14,478 nt of DNA from Pseudoruminococcus sp964385235 (GCA_964385235.1 CAYLOD010000048.1:1-14478); one strand, 5' to 3'; shown: positions 1-8,018, numbered from the stretch's first letter. The notes: generated from the letters alone by a model not told the origin. A program made the numbers and translations.

Positions 1-105
1 CGAGTGCCTCGACACGCAAGACGCGTAATCGCTCGCTTGCGCTCGCTCGACGTCGATAGGAGAAGCTTATTGCCGCGCAGATATGAATTTACCAATGAAC
101 TGCCG
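1..105 (+). repeat. Interspersed repeat copy A1 (left-truncated by window)
   Basis: First of two near-identical + strand copies. It starts inside the 5' hairpin (CGAG-TGC-CTCG), continues with the core TAATCGCTCGCTTGCGCTCG, and then a tail ending in ACCAATGAACTGCCG. Positions 1-105 align with 166-270 with only about one difference (CGTCGATAGG versus CGTTGATAGG). Positions 106-136 are a short divergent tail ending in TGCGCGG. By analogy with the other copies, which follow gene 3' ends in sense orientation, a + strand gene is expected to end just left of the window; that is inference. Confidence 0.9.
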
Positions 106-136
106 TGCGCTAATTTAATATAAAACTTCCTGCGCG

Positions 137-335
137 GTCGAGTGTCTCGACACGCAAGACGCGGTCGAGTGCCTCGACACGCAAGACGCGTAATCGCTCG
201 CTTGCGCTCGCTCGACGTTGATAGGAGAAGCTTATTGCCGCGCAGATATGAATTTACCAATGAACTGCCGTCGCTAATCAAGCATTGATTTCTTGCGCGG
301 CACACAAGCGTACCTTATCAGTGTAGAAGTACATA
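137..335 (+). repeat. Interspersed repeat copy A2 with doubled 5' hairpin
   Basis: This copy starts with two tandem hairpin modules, GTCGAG-TGT-CTCGAC (137-151) and GTCGAG-TGC-CTCGAC (164-178), each followed by ACGCAAGACGCG. The shared core and tail follow to 270. A 3' part (271-335) contains a TTGATTTCTTGCGCGGCACA segment that aligns with the 3' part of the copy at 13273-13500. The module doubling shows that the hairpin can be amplified separately from the rest of the element. Confidence 0.88.
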
Positions 336-371
336 GATTAGGTTAAAATATACTTAACGCTTACAGAAAAA

Positions 372-468
372 GCTCAACATTAATAAGGACTTCTCATGCC
401 AAGAAAGGTATATCCACTTATAATATTTTATAATAGCGGATATAAACCTGCCCTTATCAATGTTGAGC
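372..468 (-). terminator. 97-nt long-stem hairpin, terminator-like on the minus strand
   Basis: The outer arms 372-390 and 450-468 pair at about 17 of 19 positions (GCTCAACATT...AATGTTGAGC). An inner stem pairs 406-415 with 438-449 (TATATCC/GGATATA), closed by an AT-rich loop. Read on the minus strand, the structure is followed directly by TTTTT (+ strand AAAAA at 367-371), as in an intrinsic terminator. It lies downstream of the fakA-like gene and repeat copy B, so it could end that transcript. The long imperfect inverted repeat also resembles a MITE; I see no clear target-site duplication. A 30-codon ORF (396-488, +) overlaps it but is weakly supported. Confidence 0.5.
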
Positions 469-489
469 GGATTTCACGAATGACTTAAT

Positions 490-658
490 GACTTTCAATT
501 ACCGCGCAAAAAGTCTTTTGCATATGGCAACTCATTGGTAATATCGTCCCCTCGCGGCTATAATTTTCCCACGCTGAAGTCGAGCGAGCGCAAGCGAGCG
601 ATTACGCGTCTTGCCTGCGGGGGCACCCCGCCGCGTCTTGCGTGTCGAGGCACTCGAC
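490..658 (-). repeat. Interspersed repeat copy B with two different 5' hairpins
   Basis: Read on the minus strand, the copy starts on the last base of the fakA stop codon with hairpin GTCGAG-TGC-CTCGAC (644-658). A second hairpin, GCGGGG-TGC-CCCCGC (617-631), follows after ACGCAAGACGCG. Then come the shared core (about 571-606) and a tail containing ATTACCAATGAGTTGCC and TTTTTGCGCGG. Two hairpins of different sequence but identical geometry sit side by side, which is direct evidence for compensatory change in the stem. Confidence 0.88.
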
Positions 659-2322
659 TATTCTACTGAAATCAAGAAGTAGTAGAGGGGCTGACCGCCG
701 TTTATAAGCGTTATGTCTATAGAGGAGCTTATTCTTGACTTAATGGCATCAAGAGCGAGGTTTGCCTGAGTTTCGGTTATATTCTCACCGTATATAATAG
801 TAACTAACGATGTATCCTTTGATACCATTTCCTTGGTGAGCTTTATGGCCGACTTAACGGGGTCCTTGTCCTTGAACAAGAGCCTGCCGTTGCTGAGCGC
901 GATTATATCGCCCTCGTGCAGCTTTGTTGAGCCAAACTCAGAATCTCTCGCGGCATATGTGACTTGACCCGTAAGTATCTTCTTTGCCGCCTCTGTCATA
1001 TATTCCAAGTTAAGTTCCACTGTTGCCTCAGAGTCATAAGCAAGCATCGCGGCAATACCCTGCGGAATAGTCCTCGTCGGGATTATAATGGTTTTCCTGT
1101 CGGTAATAAGCTCACACGCCTGCTGTGCCGCCATGAGGATATTCTTGTTATTCGGAAGTACAAATACAACCTTTGCAGGTACAGCCATTATCGCGTTGTA
1201 TATTTTTTCCGTGCTGGGGTTCATGCTCTGTCCGCCGCTGACAATTCTGTCGCAGCCGAGATCCTTAAAAAGCTCGTTAAGCCCCTCCCCCGCGGCAACA
1301 GCGACAAAGCCTGTCTCTTTTTCAGGTTCGGCGGGTTCGGAAGTTTCCTCAAGCATTTTAATCTCCTGTTCGTGCTTTTCGGCAGCCAAACGGTGCTGCT
1401 CGCGCATATTCTCGACTTTAACAGTGAGAAGCTGACCGTATTTCAGAGCCTCCTCAAGCACCAAGCCGGGATTTTCCGTATGAACGTGTACCTTTATTAT
1501 CTCGTCATCATCAACTACAACAACACAGTCGCCTATTCCCTCAAGATAAGAACGCAGATCAAGCGGGCTTGCGGCCGCTTCGGGATTTCTACCCACGATA
1601 AACTCGGTGCAGTATGTGAAGTTTATTTCACCGTCAAATTCAGCCGCGGCATTTTTGAAAAATTCGTCGGCGTCGTTTAAATTTATCTCAACAGGAACGT
1701 CGCTGTTTATCATAATACCGTCACGCAACAGCGAAAGCATACCGTCAAGTATCACGCAAAGACCTTTGCCGCCCGCGTCCACAACTCCCGCCTTTTTCAA
1801 AACGTGCAGAAGCTCCGGCGTCTGAAGCAGCGCGTCCTCGGCGGCGGCATGGATAGCGCCCAAGGCTATTATCGGGTCGTTTTCTACGTCGGTGGCTATT
1901 TTGCCCGCCTCCGCGCCAAGCCTCGCCACGGTAAGAATAGTGCCCTCCGTCGGATTCGCTACAGCGCTGTAGGCATACTCGACACCGAGAGCCACAGCGT
2001 CGGCAATCATAACGCCGTTAGCTTCATCGCTGTCCTTGAGAAACTCCGCAATGCCCTTAAACAGCAGTGAAAGTATAACGCCCGAATTTCCTCTCGCGCC
2101 TCTCAGCATTGCAGAGGCCGTGACGGACGCTATCTCGCCGATAGACGTGCTGTCGTTGTCCTCGATGGCGTTTGCGGCGGCAGCTATCGTCATAGACATA
2201 TTTGTTCCTGTATCGCCGTCGGGAACAGGAAAAATATTCATATCATCAATTTCCTTTTTATGACGCACAATATTATTTGCGCCGGATATTATGGCATTTT
2301 TAAATAGTACTCCGTTTATCAT
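658..2322 (-). CDS. fakA: FakA/YloV-type fatty acid kinase catalytic subunit (DhaL/Dak2 domain)
   Basis: Predicted ATP-dependent kinase of 554 aa that phosphorylates fatty acids presented by a FakB (DegV-type) carrier to make acyl-phosphate for phospholipid synthesis. The N-terminal DhaL domain (about residues 1-200) carries the metal/ATP motif NIFPVPDGDTGTNM at 29-42, with Asp35 and Asp37, then RGARGNSG at 74-81 and VDAGGKG near 190. A middle domain follows, then a C-terminal part ending GGQPLYYFLISVE, which is the usual end of the family, so the gene is complete. I place the start at 2322 because AAGGAAG lies 8 nt upstream; a further in-frame ATG at 2367 adds 15 residues that do not fit the family. 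The family is usually near asp23/yloU; here it follows spoVS with about 170 bp between. No FakB is present in the window. The TAG stop shares its last base with a repeat hairpin. Confidence 0.9.
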   Translation of the reverse strand: MINGVLFKNAIISGANNIVRHKKEIDDMNIFPVPDGDTGTNMSMTIAAAANAIEDNDSTSIGEIASVTASAMLRGARGNSGVILSLLFKGIAEFLKDSDEANGVMIADAVALGVEYAYSAVANPTEGTILTVARLGAEAGKIATDVENDPIIALGAIHAAAEDALLQTPELLHVLKKAGVVDAGGKGLCVILDGMLSLLRDGIMINSDVPVEINLNDADEFFKNAAAEFDGEINFTYCTEFIVGRNPEAAASPLDLRSYLEGIGDCVVVVDDDEIIKVHVHTENPGLVLEEALKYGQLLTVKVENMREQHRLAAEKHEQEIKMLEETSEPAEPEKETGFVAVAAGEGLNELFKDLGCDRIVSGGQSMNPSTEKIYNAIMAVPAKVVFVLPNNKNILMAAQQACELITDRKTIIIPTRTIPQGIAAMLAYDSEATVELNLEYMTEAAKKILTGQVTYAARDSEFGSTKLHEGDIIALSNGRLLFKDKDPVKSAIKLTKEMVSKDTSLVTIIYGENITETQANLALDAIKSRISSSIDITLINGGQPLYYFLISVE

Positions 2323-2494
2323 TACTGACACTTCCTTAGAACTGTTATTTTTTGCCGATGCCCGCATGACGCGGACTTTGTAATTTATTTTTGCAAATTA
2401 TCGTAAAAATTCATAAAGCCTGTACGCGATTCCGAACATACAAATCTGTTCAGAAATAAATATTTAAATATGCCCGGTTTAAGTATAACCCCCC

Positions 2495-2755
2495 TCAGCG
2501 GATCTCGACCAGAAGCTTTATAGCTGTGCGCTCCGCTCCGTCAATATCTATACTTGTAAAAGCGGGAATACATATTATATCAACGCCCATAGGTGCAAGG
2601 TAGCCCCTCGCTACGGCAACCGATTTAAGCGCCTGGTTAGCCGCGCCCGCTCCGACAGCCTGAACCTCGACACATCCGTAATCCTTAATAACTCCCGCAA
2701 TAGCGCCCGCAACCGAGTTTGGTGAAGATTTTGATGACACCTTTAGTACTTCCAT
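2495..2755 (-). CDS. spoVS: Stage V sporulation protein S (SpoVS)
   Basis: Small Alba-like protein of 86 aa, exactly the family's usual length. Starting MEVLKVSSKSSPNSVAGAIA and containing QAVGAGAANQALKSVAVARG and IPAFTSIDIDGAERTAIKLL, it matches SpoVS almost throughout. In Bacillus it affects asymmetric septation and later spore coat stages; the molecular role is thought to be nucleic-acid binding. The start at 2755 follows GGGGG 7 nt upstream; an upstream in-frame ATG at 2833 adds 26 hydrophobic residues foreign to the family. It lies 110 bp after ymdB on the same strand, the classic ymdB-spoVS order of Firmicutes. A weak promoter is possible in that gap, so the gene may be expressed both with ymdB and alone. 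Confidence 0.95.
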   Translation of the reverse strand: MEVLKVSSKSSPNSVAGAIAGVIKDYGCVEVQAVGAGAANQALKSVAVARGYLAPMGVDIICIPAFTSIDIDGAERTAIKLLVEIR

Positions 2756-2804
2756 TTTGTTACCCCCAACATTATTTAAACATAATCTTAAATTGTCAAT
2801 TATT

Positions 2805-2833
2805 ATAATATAGCAGATTAACATATTTTGCAA
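2805..2833 (-). promoter_or_regulatory. Possible sigma-A promoter for spoVS
   Basis: On the minus strand, TTGCAA (2828-2833) and TATTAT (2805-2810) are separated by 17 nt, giving a leader of about 40 nt before the spoVS start. A second TTGACA-17-AATAAT pair lies further down, but its start point would fall within the ribosome binding site, so it is less likely. I saw no sigma-H-like site. Confidence 0.3.
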
Positions 2834-2865
2834 GTGTTTTGTTACAAATTTTTGTTAAATTATAA

Positions 2866-3636
2866 TTATCTAATTTCCATACGCTCAATTTGCAGTGTTT
2901 TACCTGTTTTTTCATCTATATTAAACAGTATGCAGTTCATTTTGCATTCGCCGTCCGCGTTCTCGAATCTCACGGGAAGCTTCTCGCGCTGTCTGCGGAC
3001 AGCGAGCTCCGGCTTAACACCCAGAACCGACCTTACGGGACCGGTCATTCCGACGTCGGTTATATAGCCCATGCCGTTTTCAAATATACATTCGTCAGCG
3101 GTCTGAACATGTGTATGAGTTCCGAACATAGCGGAGATCCTTCCGTCAAGGTAATACGCAAGGGCAAGCTTTTCGGCTGTAGCCTCCGCGTGGAAGTCGA
3201 GTACAGTAATCTTTGACGTATTTTTTTCGAGAAGCTCGTCGATGGTTTCGTAAGGGTCGCGCAGATTGTCGAGATAAATACAGCCCATAAGGTTTATAAC
3301 GCAGATCTGAAATCTGCCCATATCATATACAAGCATACCCTTTCCGGGCGTAGTTTTTACGGGAAAATTGGCAGGGCGCAAAATATATGGCGTTTCATCA
3401 TAGTACTGGTATATCTCGCGTCTGCGGAACGAATGGTTTCCCGTGGTTATCACGTCCACGCCGCTCGAAAAAAGGTATTCAGCCGACGCGGGCGTTATGC
3501 CGTTCCCGTCAGACGAGTTCTCCCCGTTGGCAATGACAAAATCTACATTTTTAAATTTTTTCAGCGCGGGAAGCCTTTGCCGCAAAAATTGGCAACCTAT
3601 ACCTCCCACTACGTCCCCAATAGCAAGTATATTCAT
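2866..3636 (-). CDS. ymdB: YmdB-family metallophosphoesterase (TIGR00282)
   Basis: Calcineurin-like phosphodiesterase of 256 aa, near the family's usual 260. In Bacillus subtilis YmdB hydrolyses 2',3'- and 3',5'-cyclic nucleotides and influences biofilm and developmental decisions. Metal-ligand motifs are in order: GDVVGG (Asp8), NGENSS (Glu39, Asn40), TGNHSF (Asn67, His68), DFHAEAT, and GTHTHVQTADE. ITDVGMTGP and LPVRFE near the C-terminus are also typical. The start at 3636 has GGAGG 8 nt upstream; the ATG at 3651 adds five residues before the conserved MNILAIGD and is less likely. Just upstream lies a repeat copy and the hairpin after glgP. I found no good promoter between that hairpin and this gene, so transcription may come by readthrough from malQ-glgP or from a promoter carried by the repeat. 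Confidence 0.93.
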   Translation of the reverse strand: MNILAIGDVVGGIGCQFLRQRLPALKKFKNVDFVIANGENSSDGNGITPASAEYLFSSGVDVITTGNHSFRRREIYQYYDETPYILRPANFPVKTTPGKGMLVYDMGRFQICVINLMGCIYLDNLRDPYETIDELLEKNTSKITVLDFHAEATAEKLALAYYLDGRISAMFGTHTHVQTADECIFENGMGYITDVGMTGPVRSVLGVKPELAVRRQREKLPVRFENADGECKMNCILFNIDEKTGKTLQIERMEIR

Positions 3637-3658
3637 TAAAAATTCCTCCAATTAACGC

Positions 3659-3773
3659 ACGGCAGTTCACCGGTAATATCGTCCCCACGCGGCAATAAAC
3701 TTCTCTTGTCAAAGTCGAGCGAGGCCTGCCGAGCGACTACGTGACTTTCGTGTCGAGGTACTCGACACGAAAG
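3659..3773 (-). repeat. Interspersed repeat copy C with extended 13-bp hairpin
   Basis: Read on the minus strand, the copy opens with a perfect 13-bp stem around triloop TAC (3745-3773; arms CTTTCGTGTCGAG and CTCGACACGAAAG). A diverged core with TCGCTCGGCAGG follows, then a tail TTTATTGCCGCG...ACCGGTGAACTGCCG. It is the most diverged core in the window, yet it has the longest and best-paired hairpin. It fills the space between the malQ-glgP 3' end and the ymdB start. Confidence 0.85.
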
Positions 3774-3801
3774 GCAGACTTCTGAGGGAAGTCTGCCTTT
3801 T
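3770..3801 (-). terminator. Hairpin terminator after malQ-glgP
   Basis: A perfect 13-bp stem, AAAGGCAGACTTC / GAAGTCTGCCTTT, with a 5-nt loop lies about 33 nt past the fused gene's stop codon. On the minus strand it is followed by only a short T run (TTT as part of the stem, then CG), so termination may be partial. Its left arm shares AAAG with the adjacent repeat hairpin (3745-3773), so the two stems compete at their edge. Confidence 0.6.
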
Positions 3802-3833
3802 GGGTTATTAGATTCTGTTGTTGTAAATCAGGT

Positions 3834-6800
3834 TCAGTAAAGCTTCCAAAGCTCCTTGGCATATTGAAGTATGGTTCTGTCGCTTGAGAACGTGCCTGAG
3901 TTTGCTGTGTTCTTCAGGCACTTTGTGCCGAACGCGATTCTGTCCTTATACTCTTTGTTGGCTCTGAGCTTGGTTTCCATATATTCGGTGAAATCTCTGA
4001 GTATGAAGTAATGGTCGGGCTGATGCCAGTTCGCACCCTCGAGAATTGACTGACGAAGCTCCGCGAAACTGCCCTCGCCTGTCTTGCCGCCGTCTGAGAA
4101 ACGACCGTCAATGAGAGTATCAACGACCCTCTTAATCTCCGGGTCGGACTCGTAGATAGCCTTGGGATCATAGGTGTCCTTGATCTCGTTAATCTCCTCA
4201 ACTCTCGCGCCGAAAATGTAGTTGTTCTCCTCTCCGGCATTCTGAACGATTTCAACGTTCGCGCCGTCGAATGTTCCAAGAGTTACAGCGCCGTTCATCA
4301 TGAACTTCATGTTGCTTGTGCCGGACGCCTCTGTACCCGCCGTCGAGATCTGCTCCGAAATATCAGCCGCAGGCATGATTTTCTCGGCATAGGAAACATT
4401 GTAATTTGATACAAATACGACCTTGAGCTTGTCGTTGACATCGGGATCGTTGTTTACAAGGTTTGCTATCTCATTTATATACTTGATTATAGCCTTTGCT
4501 CTCGCATAGCCCGGAGCAGCCTTCGCGCCGAATATAAACGCTGTCGGCGTAAAGTCGGGGAGCTTGCCCTCCTTAAGACGGAAGTAAATAGCCATAATGG
4601 AGAAAGCGTTGAGAAGCTGCCTCTTGTACTCGTGCAGACGCTTTACCTGAACGTCAAATATGAAGCTCGGGTCAAGCTGTACATTGTCATGCTTCGAGAT
4701 AAAGTCAGCAAGTTCTTTCTTTTTCTCAAACTTAATATCGTTGAAACGCTCGACAAGTCCGGGGGTTATTCTGTCGTTGAGCTTTGCAAGCTCGTCAAGA
4801 TTTTTTATCCACTTGCTGCCGATCTCGTCAGTGATAAGCTCCGAAAGCTGCGGGTTGCAAAGTCCGAGCCAGCGGCGCTGTGTAACACCGTTTGTCTTGT
4901 TCTGGAAACGCTCGGGATATATAGCATACCAATCACTGAGAACATCATTCTTGAGTATCTCTGTGTGGATCCACGCGACGCCGTTCGTATAGCTTGAAGC
5001 ATAAACCGCAAGTCTTGCCATGTGTACGAGGTTTCCGTCGATGATTCTCATGCCGTCGAGTTTGGTCTTGGCGGGAGAGGCATTCCCGGCATTATTATCC
5101 TTATCGTCTTCTCCCTCACTGTCCTCGTTCTCAGCTTTTTTCTCAACCGCGGGTTCCTCTGCGGGAACGTTAAGACCCTTAGCCGTGAGGTCTGATACAA
5201 GACGGTCGTTAATACGCTTGATTATCTCGACAACATCGGGGATAACATCTGTTAGCAGGTTTATATCCCACTTTTCGAGAGCCTCTGCCATAACAGTGTG
5301 GTTCGTGTATGAGAATGTCCTTTGAGCTATGTCAAACGCATCGTCGAAGGAAAGACCGTCAAGCTGCAGAAGTCTGATAAGCTCGGGAATGGAAATAACC
5401 GGGTGAGTATCATTAAGCTGAATGGCACAATGATCGGCGAACTTTGAGTAATCGCTGCCGTTCTTCGCCTTATATCTCTTGATTATATCCTGGAGCGACG
5501 CGCTGCAGAAGAAATACTGCTGCTTAAGTCTGAGGACTTTGCCCTCGTACCTGTTGTCGTTCGGATACAGAACGTTTGTAATGTTTTCGGCGTTATTCTT
5601 TTCCCTGACAGCGTCATCGTATCTGCTGTCATTAAATTCAAGGAAGTTGAAATCGTTTACAGCCTCCGCCTGCCACAGACGGAGAGTGTTTATATTATCA
5701 GTGCCGTAGCCGATAACAGCCATATCATAGGGAACAGCCTTAACAACCTGATCGGCAAATTTGACAGTAACAGTATCTTCATTTCTTCTGATGCACCACG
5801 GATCGCCGAAGCTCGTCCAGTCGTCGGCTCTCTCCACCTGGAAGCCGTCCTCTATGCTCTGCTTGAACAGACCGTACTTATAGCGGATACCGTAGCCGTC
5901 GAGAGGAACATCATGAGTCGCCGCGGAATCAAGGAAGCACGCGGCAAGTCTTCCAAGACCGCCGTTGCCGAGGGCAGCATCGTCGATTTCCTCGAATACG
6001 TTTATGTCAATGCCCTTTTCGGCGAGAAGCTCCTTGACCTTATCAAGAACTCCCAAAGCGTAAAGGTTGTTGTACATCATACGTCCCATAAGGAACTCAG
6101 CCGAGAAATAATAAGCGCGGCGGGAATTTGCGTGATTCTTCTTTGACTGCGCCCATCTTTCCGATATCTCGCCCATTACGGCTTTGCCAAGACATTCGTG
6201 AAGTTCCGCGGGAGAAAGCTCCTCAAGCTCCTTGCAATACTCGTCCTTTGCTGTCAAAATAAGGTTGTCGATGATACTGTTATTCATTTCTTTGTCGTCC
6301 TCCAGCCTTCTGAATATTTTTGAAAATCTTTTAAGTTTTTCTGCTATTTTAAATGTATTCGCGCCTTTTTTCATTCTCCATACCCAGTTGCCGCCGAGCG
6401 TTGAGGGAGTGTTGATACGAGCCACGGAGCCAAGTCCGAGAACATCCTGCATCTGTACTATAGCATAGTCGCTTACACTCTGATACGCTGTGCGGATAAA
6501 GCCCCAGTTTATGCCCTCTTCCTCGCTGAGATTACAGTATTCCCTCGCAAACTCCCTGTCCTTCGTGCTTGCCGTATTATACCAACTGACGACGGTATCG
6601 TTGTCATGAGTTCCGATATAGCAAACCGAGTTCGAGGTGTAGTTATGCGGGAGATAGTCGTTGTTCGATTTAGAATCAAACGCAAATTCAAGTATCTTCA
6701 TTCCGGGGTAACCCGTATCCTTAAGCAGCTTGACGACATCGGGCGTCATAAGGCCGAGATCCTCCGCGATTATCGGAACATCTCCGAGCTTCTGCTTGAG

Positions 6801-7790
6801 TTTATTGAAAAACTCCATTCCGGGACCTTCTATCCATGTGCCGTTTATGGCGTTTTCAGCGGGATAGGGTATGGCATAGAATGAAGCGAACGCTCTGAAG
6901 TGGTCGATACGCGTAACGTCAAACATCTCAGACGCGCTTTTTACACGCTTTATCCACCAGTCGTAGTTTGTTTCCTCGAGATAGACCCAGTCATAGAGGG
7001 GATTGCCCCATAGCTGACCTGTCTTTGAGAAATAGTCCGGCGGGCAGCCCGCCACGCATATGGGACGGCGGTTCTGATCAAGCCAGAACACATCGGGGTT
7101 CGCCCATGTATCGGCGCTGTCCATAGCGACGTATATCGGCATATCGCCGAAAATAAGTATACCGTTGTCGTTCGCGTATTTTTTGAACTTTGCCCACTGG
7201 CTGTAGAACTTGTATTGAACAAACTTCCAGAAGCCGACATTATAGCCGAGCAAATCATGATAATACCGCATGGTGTCGGGTCGGCGCAACTTAATGTTTA
7301 TATCGGGCCATTCAGACCATGCCTTGCCGCCAAAGTGGTTTTTGACAGACATATACATGGCATAGTTTTCAAGCCATTCATCATTGCTGTCACAGAAGTT
7401 CCAGAAATCTCTCTTGCAGTCGTCGGGACGCGCCATGAACCTGTCATAGGCGATCCGCAGAACCTCAAAACGATTGTTGTAGATTTTTTCGTAATCTACT
7501 TCTTCCTCGTTGCTGCCCCAGTCAAACGCTTTGATTTCCTTGCGCAGGAGCAGATCCTCATCGCACAGTAAATCAAGGTCGATAAGATAGGGGTTGCCCG
7601 CATAAGTGGAAAACGACTGATATGGCGAGTCGCCGTAGCTCGTCGGTCCCACAGGCAGAATCTGCCAGTACTTCTGACCCGCTGATTTCAGAAAGTCAAC
7701 AAAATCATATGCCGCCTGCCCGATCGTTCCGATACCGTACGGCGACGGAAGCGCGGTAATGGGCATAAGAATGCCGGCACTTCTTGCCAT
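3834..7790 (-). CDS. MalQ-GlgP fusion: 4-alpha-glucanotransferase plus glycogen/maltodextrin phosphorylase
   Basis: A 1318-aa cytoplasmic fusion. Residues 1 to about 495 are a complete GH77 4-alpha-glucanotransferase (MalQ/DPE1 type) with nucleophile Asp296 (RIDHF), acid/base Glu343 (IIAEDLG), Asp396 (THDNDT) and the substrate loop CPPDYFSKTGQLWGNPLYDW. Residues 502-1318 are a full GT35 alpha-glucan phosphorylase with LGNGGLGRLAACFLDS, LNDTHP, YTNHT, KRLHEYKRQ and the pyridoxal-phosphate lysine Lys1162 (EASGTSNMK). Together these shorten glucan chains phosphorolytically to glucose-1-phosphate and rejoin short stubs. The linker is only about six residues (LEDDKE), and the second half has its own ATG at 6287 with GGAGG 11 nt upstream, so free GlgP could also be made. 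An acidic insert of about 40 residues (about 870-910) lies within the phosphorylase. I chose 7790 as start because GGAG lies 8 nt upstream and MARSAGILMP matches MalQ; the ATG at 7808 is the alternative. Confidence 0.92.
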   Translation of the reverse strand: MARSAGILMPITALPSPYGIGTIGQAAYDFVDFLKSAGQKYWQILPVGPTSYGDSPYQSFSTYAGNPYLIDLDLLCDEDLLLRKEIKAFDWGSNEEEVDYEKIYNNRFEVLRIAYDRFMARPDDCKRDFWNFCDSNDEWLENYAMYMSVKNHFGGKAWSEWPDINIKLRRPDTMRYYHDLLGYNVGFWKFVQYKFYSQWAKFKKYANDNGILIFGDMPIYVAMDSADTWANPDVFWLDQNRRPICVAGCPPDYFSKTGQLWGNPLYDWVYLEETNYDWWIKRVKSASEMFDVTRIDHFRAFASFYAIPYPAENAINGTWIEGPGMEFFNKLKQKLGDVPIIAEDLGLMTPDVVKLLKDTGYPGMKILEFAFDSKSNNDYLPHNYTSNSVCYIGTHDNDTVVSWYNTASTKDREFAREYCNLSEEEGINWGFIRTAYQSVSDYAIVQMQDVLGLGSVARINTPSTLGGNWVWRMKKGANTFKIAEKLKRFSKIFRRLEDDKEMNNSIIDNLILTAKDEYCKELEELSPAELHECLGKAVMGEISERWAQSKKNHANSRRAYYFSAEFLMGRMMYNNLYALGVLDKVKELLAEKGIDINVFEEIDDAALGNGGLGRLAACFLDSAATHDVPLDGYGIRYKYGLFKQSIEDGFQVERADDWTSFGDPWCIRRNEDTVTVKFADQVVKAVPYDMAVIGYGTDNINTLRLWQAEAVNDFNFLEFNDSRYDDAVREKNNAENITNVLYPNDNRYEGKVLRLKQQYFFCSASLQDIIKRYKAKNGSDYSKFADHCAIQLNDTHPVISIPELIRLLQLDGLSFDDAFDIAQRTFSYTNHTVMAEALEKWDINLLTDVIPDVVEIIKRINDRLVSDLTAKGLNVPAEEPAVEKKAENEDSEGEDDKDNNAGNASPAKTKLDGMRIIDGNLVHMARLAVYASSYTNGVAWIHTEILKNDVLSDWYAIYPERFQNKTNGVTQRRWLGLCNPQLSELITDEIGSKWIKNLDELAKLNDRITPGLVERFNDIKFEKKKELADFISKHDNVQLDPSFIFDVQVKRLHEYKRQLLNAFSIMAIYFRLKEGKLPDFTPTAFIFGAKAAPGYARAKAIIKYINEIANLVNNDPDVNDKLKVVFVSNYNVSYAEKIMPAADISEQISTAGTEASGTSNMKFMMNGAVTLGTFDGANVEIVQNAGEENNYIFGARVEEINEIKDTYDPKAIYESDPEIKRVVDTLIDGRFSDGGKTGEGSFAELRQSILEGANWHQPDHYFILRDFTEYMETKLRANKEYKDRIAFGTKCLKNTANSGTFSSDRTILQYAKELWKLY

Positions 7791-7808
7791 GAAATCATCT
7801 CCGTCCAT

Positions 7809-8018
7809 ATTAAATTTTCTTCACCCTTATATATTTTAGGCGAAATATTTAAAAATAGTCTTTGGCTGTTAAAATACAAAGTCAAGAGCTAAGACGGTTT
7901 AATGAAAGAAGTTAAAACGTATATTAAACCTGTGCCGATTTTTATGATGAAAAAACAGCCTGTAAATGAATACTAACATAATTTCATGAAATTATCAATA
8001 CATTTAAGCAAAATTCAT
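7809..8018. other. AT-rich leader region upstream of malQ-glgP
   Basis: About 210 bp between the fused gene and the terminator-like palindrome at 8019-8045. It should hold the malQ-glgP promoter. On the minus strand there is a TTGACT near 7880-7885 but no -10 box at the right distance, so I do not mark a promoter. A 24-codon ORF on the + strand (7901-7975 or so) has no convincing ribosome binding site. Confidence 0.4.

Noticed and set aside
1..335. Repeated units resembling a CRISPR array or tandem array
   Set aside because: Units are over 100 bp, contain variable internal segments and are scattered through the window in both orientations; there are no regular spacers and no cas genes.
396..488. 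30-codon + strand ORF (starts MPRKVYPLIIFYNSGY)
   Set aside because: It lies across the arms of a long hairpin, which constrains its sequence; the ribosome binding site is moderate, and I recognise no family. Not listed as a gene without conservation evidence.
964..1680. 238-codon + strand ORF opposite the fakA-like gene
   Set aside because: Antisense shadow with no recognisable domain; the minus-strand frame matches FakA along its full length.
3670..3730. TTGACA within repeat copy C (minus strand) as a ymdB promoter
   Set aside because: No acceptable -10 box occurs 16-18 nt downstream; the sequence at that place is GC-rich (CGTGGG).
7901..7976. 24-codon + strand ORF upstream of malQ-glgP (MKEVKTYIKPVPIF...)
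   Set aside because: No convincing ribosome binding site or promoter, and very short; likely chance.
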